Assembly (NCBI RefSeq): GCF_946482605.1
Contig: NZ_CAMLSE010000030.1
Coordinates: 31,924-95,923, forward strand
Source: an uncultured Dyadobacter sp.
GTDB taxonomy: Bacteria; Bacteroidota; Bacteroidia; Cytophagales; Spirosomataceae
Direction: 5' to 3'
Length of the DNA: 64,000 nt
The notes below the pieces were generated by a model. The model worked only from the letters and a program-made list of their open reading frames with translations. It did not search any database and was not told the origin of the DNA. This document shows positions 45,392 through 53,915 of the stretch, in pieces. The stretch's first letter is position 1. Each line of letters begins with the position of its first letter. The translations under genes and the position numbers were made by a program.

Positions 45392-46969
45392 ATGCAAAAA
45401 CGATTATATCTTCGGGCCAAACGACGGCTTCTACCTTGTCGGGCATGCTCAGTTTTCCAACTTTTGATTCTGATCATGTTCTGGTCTTGCCAGAGAGATA
45501 TTGATATCCAGTTGGGCAAGGAAGAGAAGCCTCAGGAGCAAACTGACGATCCGGTAAATCCTTCCAATGCAAACCAGCTGTCCAGGTCCCTGCACATTGC
45601 AGGGGCAGCCCGCATTGAGGGTGCCGTGTTGCCCGTGTCTTCCAGCGCAGCGGATGCACCGGTTGTGGTTAATTACGACCAAAGTATTGCGTACAGTTCG
45701 GGTAGTACAGTGATTTTACCTGCAGACATCAGCGCCAGTGCAGGAATCGTAGGTGTTTACATTCAGGTAAAGGGTTCCACGCATTATTACGACGTGCCTA
45801 TTTCCCGCCAAATTAATGACGTTACCTCAGTGCCCATCGACCTTTCTTCGCTTGTTGTCGAAGGGAGCTTTATCCTGATATGTAAATACTATGATGCCAA
45901 CAGAAAAATCAGCGCAGCTAACGAAATCAAAGTGACCGTTACAAAGCCTGCTAATTGTGCCACGACCAAAGTTTCGGGTGGGCAGGGGCTGACCAGTAAT
46001 ATTTTTAAACTGGGCAATGCGTCCGGTAAAATCAGGATTAACTATGACACTTATGTGGTGAAAGACAAGATTGATGTATTCCAGAAAGGTGTCTGGATCG
46101 GAGGTACGGGCCCTCAAACGGATAGAAGCACGCTCCGGAAGGCATTGACTTGCAACGTGGCGACAGAAGCCGGTGGATATGTTGGTAAGAAGTCGGCATT
46201 TGTGTTCGATTATGAGCCTGCGTTGGGCAGCGATATTGAGGTCGTGGTTTCGGGTTGCGAAAACGGTGGCACCCTTTGGCAATACACTTTTTCATGCCCG
46301 GGTGATATTGGGAGTTTTGACGTGCCCACTCTTACGACCACGCAAATTTCGGAAATCCGTAGTGATGGAGCCAAATCTGGTGGAACGATATCCGGCGATA
46401 ATGGATCGGACATCAAAAGCCGGGGCATCGTGTGGAGCACTAATCCGGGTCCGACCATTGCACTGGCCTCCAAAACAACGGATGGCTTAGGAAAGGGGAA
46501 CTTCACGAGCTCGCTCACAAGTTTGCTGCCTGGCACCAGGTATTATGTGCGGGCCTATGCTACCAACGATGCCGGCACGGGTTACGGTAACGAGGTCAGC
46601 TTCACTACACCCTTGGTTGTGAACACATCATTGGACGGGAAATGGCTGTCGAATACGGGTAATGGCGTAGAAATCTCAGGCAATACCGGCAGATTTTATG
46701 TTTACAACAGCGGCTGGCAGGGGGCAGAGGCAAAAGGGTTGGTCAAGATCGGTGACGTAAAATTCAAGAATATCAGCAAAGTGTCCACCAATAAGTGGAA
46801 TTTTTTAGAACTGGGAATTAAGACAACCAATCAGGTACCTGTTTCGGCTGTGTGGTCTTATGATGGTACCATTATCATGACCGCTGACGGGAAGTCAATC
46901 ACTACCGCGTCAAACACCATGATCGATGGCCAGTCGAAGTCTAGTACGCTTGTGTACATCCGTCAGTAA
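45392..46969 (+). CDS. Lipoprotein with FnIII-like repeat domain
   Basis: A 525-residue lipoprotein: the N-terminus has a hydrophobic segment ending LILIMFWSCQRD. The middle is beta-rich and unrecognised, with four cysteines (KPANCATTKV, KALTCNVATE, VVVSGCENGG, YTFSCPGDIG). Residues about 310-410 form the Bacteroidota repeat type with SRGIVWSTNPGPTIALASKT and LPGTRYYVRAYATNDAGTGY, a fibronectin III-like fold. A final beta domain of 115 residues ends STLVYIRQ. It starts 38 bases after the metalloprotease gene, so the two are likely co-transcribed. Role unknown; a surface adhesion or binding protein is plausible. Confidence 0.78.
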   Translation: MQKRLYLRAKRRLLPCRACSVFQLLILIMFWSCQRDIDIQLGKEEKPQEQTDDPVNPSNANQLSRSLHIAGAARIEGAVLPVSSSAADAPVVVNYDQSIAYSSGSTVILPADISASAGIVGVYIQVKGSTHYYDVPISRQINDVTSVPIDLSSLVVEGSFILICKYYDANRKISAANEIKVTVTKPANCATTKVSGGQGLTSNIFKLGNASGKIRINYDTYVVKDKIDVFQKGVWIGGTGPQTDRSTLRKALTCNVATEAGGYVGKKSAFVFDYEPALGSDIEVVVSGCENGGTLWQYTFSCPGDIGSFDVPTLTTTQISEIRSDGAKSGGTISGDNGSDIKSRGIVWSTNPGPTIALASKTTDGLGKGNFTSSLTSLLPGTRYYVRAYATNDAGTGYGNEVSFTTPLVVNTSLDGKWLSNTGNGVEISGNTGRFYVYNSGWQGAEAKGLVKIGDVKFKNISKVSTNKWNFLELGIKTTNQVPVSAVWSYDGTIIMTADGKSITTASNTMIDGQSKSSTLVYIRQ

Positions 46970-47153
46970 GGTTTCGAAAAAACTGCGTGGAAAAGGTGTA
47001 ATTGACGAACGTATGGATGTAAGCGTAGTGATAGTCTTCGCAAAGTACCTCAAGGGTGGTATTGCGGCGCAGGCCGATAACATTGAAGCTAGCAACGATA
47101 GGAACCCGGGAATGGGAATAAAGCCAATTAACAGACCTTAAACGGATACGAAC

Positions 47154-48209
47154 GTGCGAAATCGATATTTGATATTGTTCCTGCTTTTTGCCTCGCTGGC
47201 GGGTTTTGCGCAAAGCAGCGCATCGGATACGATTCATCTAACCGATCGTTCTAAAATCTTAGCTATCATCGATGAAGTGTCGACGGATGAGCTGTTGTAT
47301 TTTTTGCCGGAGGATCTCGCACACAAGAAGATCAGAAAACCACGGGCCAAGGTCTGGAAAGTGGTGTATGCCAATGGCGAAATAGAAGCTTTCAATTCAC
47401 CTGATCCGGTTGCCGTTTACATTGTTCAGCCAGCGCAGAAAAAGAGCGGCGTTTCGCTGCCGAATAACAGGGAAGCCAGAAAGAAAGAACCGGCTGAACC
47501 GACTACAATCACGCCAGCGGCTGCGCAAGCTGTATCTTCGGAAGCAACTACACCGCCGGGAAAAGCCGCTCAAAATGTTGCGGGTCCTACTGAGATGATC
47601 ATAAAGGTACAGCATGAAAATGCACCTGAAACTTTGGTAAGGCAACAGGGACGAAAATACAAAAACTATGTGGGTGTTTTTGTGGGAGGTTCATTAACCT
47701 CTTTTTACTCCGATAAGTTGACATTCCCAAGGAAGCCTTTTTACAATTGGCAGGCAGGGCTTGGATTTAACCTAGCCAACAGCAAGCATTACAGCGCGCG
47801 GCTAGAACTGGTTTATGCCAACAAGGGGTCCAGAGAAACTTTTTCAGATCAGTTTACAGAGATTACCAGCCGAACGAAAATGACTTACGGGCAGGTAAAT
47901 TTGCTGCCAGTCATCCTCAAAGCTGGCAGAGACAGGCTGAACCCTGCGATCGGATTGGGAGTTTATTACGCGTACCGCATCAAACATGTGTCACCGATAA
48001 GGCAAGCCGGTGGGGAATACGAGCAGGACGATCTCACTCAGGCGCTCATCAACAACCGCTTCGATTACGGCGCCTGCGCAATACTTGCATTATATTTAGG
48101 GCATAAACCGCTGTTGGAGTTCCGCTACGAGTACGGTCTGGCAGAAGTGATGAAAGGTGTGAAAGTTAAAAACACTGGCCTGAGCGCTTCCCTGTTTTTC
48201 TCGTTCTAA
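47154..48209 (+). CDS. Outer-membrane beta-barrel-like protein
   Basis: A 351-residue exported protein starting with GTG (MRNRYLILFLLFASLAGFAQ as translated). Residues 25-90 form a small domain (DTIHLTDRSKILAIIDEV, KVWKVVYANGEIEAF). A low-complexity Ala/Pro/Thr linker (about 105-150) follows. Residues 160-351 show barrel strands with alternating aromatics (YVGVFVGGSLTSFYSD, ARLELVYANKGSRE, LLEFRYEYGLAEVM) and end SASLFFSF with a terminal Phe, as outer-membrane barrels do. The upstream ATG frames stop early, so GTG is retained. Function unknown. Confidence 0.75.
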   Translation: MRNRYLILFLLFASLAGFAQSSASDTIHLTDRSKILAIIDEVSTDELLYFLPEDLAHKKIRKPRAKVWKVVYANGEIEAFNSPDPVAVYIVQPAQKKSGVSLPNNREARKKEPAEPTTITPAAAQAVSSEATTPPGKAAQNVAGPTEMIIKVQHENAPETLVRQQGRKYKNYVGVFVGGSLTSFYSDKLTFPRKPFYNWQAGLGFNLANSKHYSARLELVYANKGSRETFSDQFTEITSRTKMTYGQVNLLPVILKAGRDRLNPAIGLGVYYAYRIKHVSPIRQAGGEYEQDDLTQALINNRFDYGACAILALYLGHKPLLEFRYEYGLAEVMKGVKVKNTGLSASLFFSF

Positions 48210-48253
48210 AACGGGCCCAACGATCATAAACTCTTCGGTTAATAAAATCTGCC

Positions 48254-48301
48254 GGCCTCGCAGTTTCTCAGGTTTGCAGAGACCTGAGAAACTGCGAGGC
48301 C
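48254..48301. repeat. Perfect 20-bp-stem palindrome
   Basis: GGCCTCGCAGTTTCTCAGGT (48254-48273) pairs perfectly with 48282-48301 around the 8-base loop TTGCAGAG. It lies between convergent genes. There is no T-run on either side, so it is more like a dispersed palindromic (REP-like) element acting as a transcription barrier than a standard terminator. Confidence 0.75.
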
Positions 48302-48351
48302 GCAAAAGGTAACGCAGGACGGAGCTATGCAGTCTTCCGGCCTTGCAATGG

Positions 48352-48945
48352 TTAGTAGACGGTGTAAGTGTTTTCGTGATAGATGTCCAGAACCAGGCCC
48401 TGATCGGCTACGACTTTGACCAGAATGAACTTTCCGGTAGGGGTCTTGTAAGCCAGTACGGTGCCGACTGGCATTTCATTCGTCCAGAAAGTCGAATTGG
48501 CTGGCGCCCATGAGGGCCCGCCCTTCGAGTAAAATTTAAGTGTATTCAGGTAAGCTGGCGTGAGCGACTGTATGTCTGCGATCCCCGCACTGGCATAAGG
48601 CATCGTTTCAGTGTTGATCGCATAATAACAGCCACCGTCACTTCCCCAGCTGATATCCCCCTCACGTTCGCCTACGATAGCAAACGGGCTGGTCAGCTTC
48701 AGGCCCTTGTACATGGGGACCGTCGCCGTATGTACGTACTTCCACTCGGTGCGGGTTGATGGTGGCGTACGCTTTGGCGTTGTTCCTCCCACCTGCATGG
48801 CCGCAGTAATCGTGGATGCGGACGTCTGCTCAGCCATACCTGGCGTTTTTGATCCGGAAAGCGGGGCAGGTTCGTTTGCATTTTCGCAGCAGGAAAAGAA
48901 TACGGAGAAGATAATGAAAGCGATGCTGGTAACGAGATTTTTCAC
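48352..48945 (-). CDS. Hypothetical lipoprotein
   Basis: A 197-residue lipoprotein. The GTG at 48945 gives a clean signal, KNLVTSIAFIIFSVFFSCC, with the lipobox FFSCC. A Ser/Thr/Pro-rich linker follows (ASTITAAMQVGGTTPKRTPP). The C-terminal domain has TSPFAIVGEREGDISWGSDG then CYYAINTETMPYASAGIAD, and ends LVLDIYHENTYTVY. I do not recognise the family. The frame is open to 49122, but the preceding residues do not look like protein. Convergent with the beta-barrel gene. Confidence 0.7.
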   Translation of the reverse strand: MKNLVTSIAFIIFSVFFSCCENANEPAPLSGSKTPGMAEQTSASTITAAMQVGGTTPKRTPPSTRTEWKYVHTATVPMYKGLKLTSPFAIVGEREGDISWGSDGGCYYAINTETMPYASAGIADIQSLTPAYLNTLKFYSKGGPSWAPANSTFWTNEMPVGTVLAYKTPTGKFILVKVVADQGLVLDIYHENTYTVY

Positions 48946-49348
48946 GACTTGATGATTGTTTAAATTTTTGAAAGAATTACTAATGCAGATCAGTTTAAGA
49001 ATGCTTGAAACACCCCGCCGACCGACGATACAAACGTACTGCCGGCGGTAGGCGGCCTGCAATTTTTTAGCGTATACAAAAGGTAATGGCCCCTGAGAAT
49101 GAGGTGTACAAAAGGTGAACAAACCCGTTTTCTGGGCACGACACTGGCCCGGGGTAGTGCGATGATCCGTTTCCGGTGAAAAAACAGCGGTTTTCGGTCG
49201 GCCTTTTGATTACTGTGGTCTGCAATGCGCTTCAACATTGATGAAGACGCGAAAATTGGATACTTTCGCCGGGGCAATTCAATTTGTAAGCCTCGACCTG
49301 TTGAAAGCACATATCTAAACTTGGCTGATAAGTCACACACGGGCTCTT

Positions 49349-51382
49349 ATGGATGATAATCAGAAATTTCGTGAAAACGAACCGGCGGCCAAGGATCAAT
49401 CCGGTGCAGGTGCCGTTTCGCCGCAGCATTCCGGTTGGGATTCCATTGCTTTTACAGACCTGATCGAAAATATCCCTTTTCCGGTAGCTATGTTCGATCA
49501 GGAACTTTGTATGCTCGCCGCCAGCAACATCTGGATCAAAGCCGGCAAGTTGACCGACTCAGACTGGCGCGGAAAGCCTCTGAACGATGTATGTCATGAC
49601 GTCGGGCTGTGGAAACAGAAGCACCTTTTGGCATTAAAAGGCAGCTCTTTGAAAGGGGAGGAGCAAGAATGCCGTATTCCTGTTTATGAAACACCCCAGT
49701 ACGTCAATTGGCAAATACGCCCTTGGCGTAAGTCAGACGGGTCTATCGGGGGAACAGTAATGAGCGTTCAGAATGTGACCGAAAGCGTACTCAGCAGGCT
49801 TAGTCTGCAAAAGGCACTGCAAGTCGAAGAGGAAGCTAAAAGGATCAAATCGCGGTTTCTTTCCAACATCAGCCATGAGCTACGGACACCATTGAACGGC
49901 ATTTTGGGTTTTACCAACCTGGCGATCGACGAAGAAACGACGGGTGTTCGCAAACACTACCTGGAAATTGTGAAGGGCTCGGCCTCGAAATTGCTGAATA
50001 TTGTCAATAATGTACTGGATTTCTCTGAAATCGAATCAGGCTCTGTCAGTCTGGAACTACAAAGAAAACCCTTGTGTGAAATTGTGCGCGAAACGGTAGA
50101 CGTCGCTTGTGCTGCAATACAAAGGAAGGGACTGGACTTGCTGGTTCGGTTTCACTATCAGCGGCCGGTTTGGATCTATATCGACGCCGTCCGTGTGAAG
50201 CAGATACTTTTCATCCTGTTGGAGAATGCGGCCAAGTTTACCCGTCAGGGGGAAATAGAGCTGAGCGTGGCGGTGACTCATCTGGATCTGCAAAATGAAA
50301 CCGGTGTACTTGAATTTAGTATCCGGGATACGGGAATAGGTATCGCGGAGGCTGAAAAGGAGAGGATCATGGACGCTTTTACCCAGGCAGAGCCTCCGTT
50401 GACCAAAAGGCACGAAGGCGCCGGCCTGGGCCTGGCCATCAGCAGCGAACTGCTCAAAATGATGGACAGCAAATTCGATGTGGTAAGCTACCCCGGGCAG
50501 GGAAGTACATTTTCTTTTAAGCTGGAACCCAGGATTCAGGTGGCCGAGGTAAATACCCCGATCAAACTCGACTTCATCAAGCGGGTACTGATCGTTGACG
50601 ACAATCAGACAACCCGCGAGATCATTGAGGAAATTTTGAGCTTTCATCAGGTTACATGCGTGCATGCCAACAACCGGGCAGAAGCGCTGGCTATGGTGGG
50701 GTCCGGAGCACTCTGCGATGCTGTGCTGCTCGAACACAATGCGGACCAGATGGATATCGATGTTTTTTCCAACACATTAATGAATTGTATGAATGATCCC
50801 GCGCCCGGAATCATCGTGATGTACACACTAGCCGAGGATGTTGCCGCCCTGAGAGATCAGAGCGCTCTTTACGTAAGATCATTTATTCAAAAACCAGTCA
50901 GGTACCAGGACCTTATTCTTGCCATGTCGGACCTGTATGCAGGCCGTAGGGAAGAGCGACTACCCGGCTCGCCCACAGATGTCTTTGAGCTCCGACAAAA
51001 CAGCGGTTTGTCCATGTCAATATTATTGGTAGAGGATAATCATGTGAATATGCTCTTGCTGAGAACGGTTCTGCGCAGGCTGTTACCGGATGGGCTGCTG
51101 ATCGAAGCCGGCAATGGATTGGCCGCAGTCAATATCTGTAAGCAGAAACTCCCCGACATTATTTTCATGGATGTGCAAATGCCGGTAATGAACGGCCTGG
51201 ATGCAACGAAAGCAATAAGACAGATAGCGCATGCTGAAAATCTACCAATTGTCGCACTCACGGCTGGTAACGAAAAAGGTGCCAGAGACAATTGTCTGGC
51301 TGCCGGAATGGACGAGTTTCTGACAAAACCTTATACGCCCAAGGACCTTATGAAAGTGCTTCAAAAGTTTGCTTTCATGTAA
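49349..51382 (+). CDS. Hybrid sensor histidine kinase with two receiver domains
   Basis: A 677-residue cytoplasmic kinase with no membrane segment. A PAS domain occupies about residues 35-150 (FTDLIENIPFPVAMFDQELC). The HisKA box is FLSNISHELRTPLNGILGFT, with His near residue 176. The ATPase has LLENAAKFTRQGEIELSV, SIRDTGIGIAEAEKERIMDA and HEGAGLGLAISSELL. The first receiver (from 412, RVLIVDDNQTTREIIEEI) reads CDAVLLEHNADQ where the phospho-acceptor Asp should be, so Asp is replaced by Glu. The second receiver (552-675) is complete, with IIFMDVQMPVMNG and FLTKPYTPKDL. No dedicated response regulator is nearby; an AraC regulator follows. Confidence 0.93.
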   Translation: MDDNQKFRENEPAAKDQSGAGAVSPQHSGWDSIAFTDLIENIPFPVAMFDQELCMLAASNIWIKAGKLTDSDWRGKPLNDVCHDVGLWKQKHLLALKGSSLKGEEQECRIPVYETPQYVNWQIRPWRKSDGSIGGTVMSVQNVTESVLSRLSLQKALQVEEEAKRIKSRFLSNISHELRTPLNGILGFTNLAIDEETTGVRKHYLEIVKGSASKLLNIVNNVLDFSEIESGSVSLELQRKPLCEIVRETVDVACAAIQRKGLDLLVRFHYQRPVWIYIDAVRVKQILFILLENAAKFTRQGEIELSVAVTHLDLQNETGVLEFSIRDTGIGIAEAEKERIMDAFTQAEPPLTKRHEGAGLGLAISSELLKMMDSKFDVVSYPGQGSTFSFKLEPRIQVAEVNTPIKLDFIKRVLIVDDNQTTREIIEEILSFHQVTCVHANNRAEALAMVGSGALCDAVLLEHNADQMDIDVFSNTLMNCMNDPAPGIIVMYTLAEDVAALRDQSALYVRSFIQKPVRYQDLILAMSDLYAGRREERLPGSPTDVFELRQNSGLSMSILLVEDNHVNMLLLRTVLRRLLPDGLLIEAGNGLAAVNICKQKLPDIIFMDVQMPVMNGLDATKAIRQIAHAENLPIVALTAGNEKGARDNCLAAGMDEFLTKPYTPKDLMKVLQKFAFM

Positions 51383-51624
51383 ACGGGTGGTGATGGCATC
51401 AGAACTTTCAACGGCAAGCAAATCAGATTGTGTGCTTCGAAATGATACTGGCAGACCTCTTATCAACCATATGTATCTCTGCTGTCCGAGCGTGGTGACC
51501 CTTGCAGCCAGGGAATGCTTGTTAGTATCAAGCCTATATAAACAATTAAGTAAATTATTGGACAATTAGCTTTCAATCCTTTCTTTTGTATTCCACGTAA
51601 AGAAACCCTAAGCCCATTCAGACT

Positions 51625-52494
51625 ATGAAGCCCGTTTTGATGCGACATGTTGAAACGCCGCCCGACGATTCATTCAAGTCGTGGGAGAATGCGTGCCCTT
51701 ACCTGCACAATCCCTGGCATTATCATCCTGAATGCGAAATTACCTACGTCAACCGGGGCAGCGGCGTGCTGTTCATCGGCGACCAGGTGCTCAACTACAA
51801 GCAGGATACGCTGATCATGATCGGCCCGAACCTGCCGCACGAATGGCGGAGCGACAGCAAGGAAAACCCCGATTTCCATTCCCAGACATTTGCCGTCCAT
51901 TTCAACAAAAACTTCCCAGGGCCCGATTTTTATAAAATCCCCGAAGCCGCCGCCGTGAACCAACTGTTTGAACAGTCGGTGCGGGGCATTCAGGTGAATG
52001 ACGAGCATACCAAACAGATCGTGAAGGAGAAGCTGGTTCAGCTCCTAAGTACCAGAGGATTAGAGCGGATCAGTTTGCTGTTTTCAATTTTCGATCATAT
52101 CGTTTCCTGCGATAATCTTGAACTGCTGTCGAGTTTGGTTTTTGTCAACTCGATCGACGAAGGGCAGAACCACCGCATGAACCAGATCTACAAGTACGTC
52201 ATGAGCCACTTCAAAGATCAGATCTCGGTGGAGGAAATCGCCGAAGAGGTGCACATGACGACGACTTCATTTTGCCGTTTTTTCAAGCAGCGGACCAACA
52301 AATCATTCATTCAGTATGTGAACGACATCCGCATCGGGTACGCCTGCAAGCTGCTCCTGGAGGGCGACTACAACATTTCGCAGATCGCCTACGAAAGCGG
52401 GTTCGAGAACCTTTCCAATTTCAACAAGCAGTTCAAGAAGATCAAGAATCTGACACCCCGCCAGTTTGCATTGAATTTCGAGCAAAGGAATTAG
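51625..52494 (+). CDS. AraC-family regulator with cupin sensor domain
   Basis: A 289-residue regulator. The N-terminal cupin reads NPWHYHPECEITYVNRGSGV, GDQVLNYKQDTLIMIGPNLP and HEWRSD. The C-terminal HTH pair is ISVEEIAEEVHMTTTSFCRF and NISQIAYESGFENLSNFNKQ, followed by the standard ending KNLTPRQFAL. It lies upstream of the second SusC/SusD locus on the same strand and is the likely regulator of that locus, with a sugar as probable ligand. Confidence 0.93.
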   Translation: MKPVLMRHVETPPDDSFKSWENACPYLHNPWHYHPECEITYVNRGSGVLFIGDQVLNYKQDTLIMIGPNLPHEWRSDSKENPDFHSQTFAVHFNKNFPGPDFYKIPEAAAVNQLFEQSVRGIQVNDEHTKQIVKEKLVQLLSTRGLERISLLFSIFDHIVSCDNLELLSSLVFVNSIDEGQNHRMNQIYKYVMSHFKDQISVEEIAEEVHMTTTSFCRFFKQRTNKSFIQYVNDIRIGYACKLLLEGDYNISQIAYESGFENLSNFNKQFKKIKNLTPRQFALNFEQRN

Positions 52495-52674
52495 AACAAT
52501 CCCGCGATGACAACTTAGCACCATATCTGGCTAAGATAGCGATAGATAGCGGCCGGAAAAACGCGAAAATTTGATCCGTCGATGCCGATGCATGCACGGG
52601 AGCAAAACAGCCTCTGCATGGCTTTGCGTATATGCATTGACGTTAATTTATGCTAACCCTGCAAATCATCATTC

Positions 52675-53637
52675 ATGAGCACACATAAACCCCGGGTGCT
52701 GATCACCGGGAAATTTCCGGATGCGGTGATCCGGCCGCTGGAAGAACTGGCAGAGGTAATCCAGTGGAAAGGCCAGCCGCACGAGCTGATGTCCCGGGCG
52801 GAGGTTTTGAAGGATATCCCAGCCATGTCGGCCGTGATCAACCAGGCGGAATTGAAAGTGGACGAAGAGCTGCTTTCCCAGGCTAATGCTTTGAAAATCG
52901 TTGCCAACATTTCCATCGGTGTCGACAACCTGGACCTCGGCCTGCTGACCCGGCGCGGTATCTGGGCCAGCAACACCCCCGGCCATTTCGACTATCCCGT
53001 TGCAGAATACGCCATCGGCGGCATTATCCTCATTCTCAGAAGGCTGCTGGAAGCCGATTGCTTCGCACGAAGCGGCAAGTGGAGCTCGTTTCAGCCCGGC
53101 CTGTGGGACGGTGACGGGTTGCGTGGTAAAACGCTGGGTATCATTGGAATGGGCAGCATCGGCCAGTCGCTCGCGCGGCTAGGGGCGTGTCTGGGCATGA
53201 AAGTCATTTACCATAACCGCTCCCAAAGCGCGCCGGAGTACCAATGGGTTCCGTTCGGCGAGCTGCTTCGCTCGGCAGACATCGTTTCGGTGCACGTGCC
53301 TTACGCCGCGGGTACCCACGAGCTGATCGGTGAGACCGAATTTGCCGCTATGAGGCCAGGAGCCGTCTTTGTGAATACCTCGAGGGGGAAGGTTGTTAAT
53401 GAGTCGGCGCTGGTTCAGAACCTGGTTTCGGGGCATTTGGGCGGCGCCGTACTGGATGTCTTTTTCGACGAACCGCATGTGCCCAGAGCGTTGAGAATGA
53501 TGCACAATGTGCTGCTTTCACCGCACGTGGCCGGCGGGACGCGCTCGGGGCGCACAACTTGTTACGAAATGGCCGTTGCAAATGTGATAGCGGTGCTCAC
53601 CGGCGCAGCGCCCTTTAATCCGGTAAACCAGCTTTGA
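52675..53637 (+). CDS. D-2-hydroxyacid dehydrogenase (glyoxylate/hydroxypyruvate reductase-like)
   Basis: A 320-residue NAD(P)-dependent dehydrogenase. The cofactor motif is TLGIIGMGSIGQSLARLG. The catalytic residues are visible: Arg in VFVNTSRGKVVNESALV, Glu in VLDVFFDEPHVP and His in VLLSPHVAGGTRSGRTT. VANISIGVDNLDLGLLTRRG is the usual substrate-domain signature. It reduces a 2-keto acid such as glyoxylate, hydroxypyruvate or 2-ketogluconate; the last would fit a sugar-acid pathway. Located between the AraC regulator and SusC. Confidence 0.93.
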   Translation: MSTHKPRVLITGKFPDAVIRPLEELAEVIQWKGQPHELMSRAEVLKDIPAMSAVINQAELKVDEELLSQANALKIVANISIGVDNLDLGLLTRRGIWASNTPGHFDYPVAEYAIGGIILILRRLLEADCFARSGKWSSFQPGLWDGDGLRGKTLGIIGMGSIGQSLARLGACLGMKVIYHNRSQSAPEYQWVPFGELLRSADIVSVHVPYAAGTHELIGETEFAAMRPGAVFVNTSRGKVVNESALVQNLVSGHLGGAVLDVFFDEPHVPRALRMMHNVLLSPHVAGGTRSGRTTCYEMAVANVIAVLTGAAPFNPVNQL

Positions 53638-53915
53638 TAAGTCGTTCAACGCGCCGCTGGCTGACGCCTCTGCGCGCCGGGGAGGTTGTTTCTTTTCAAA
53701 ATTGTCAGAAAATGTTAACGGGTGTCCTTCCAAAAGACAAAAAAGCATCACTAGTAGACAATTTATCATTCGCGTCGCACGGATTAAATATTCATTTTTG
53801 AATTGAAATAATCAAAGCAAAAATAAGACGAAACGCATACACTGTTCCTCCGGCGCATCCCTGTGCCAGATTCATGATCGTAAACCTTATGAAGCATTAA
53901 CCAACCCAAGGCAGT

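Noticed and set aside
46926..47141. 71-codon frame between two lipoprotein genes
   Set aside because: Overlaps the end of the upstream gene and has no recognisable pattern.
50057..50737. 226-codon minus-strand frame within the hybrid kinase
   Set aside because: Opposite the conserved ATPase domain, no motif.
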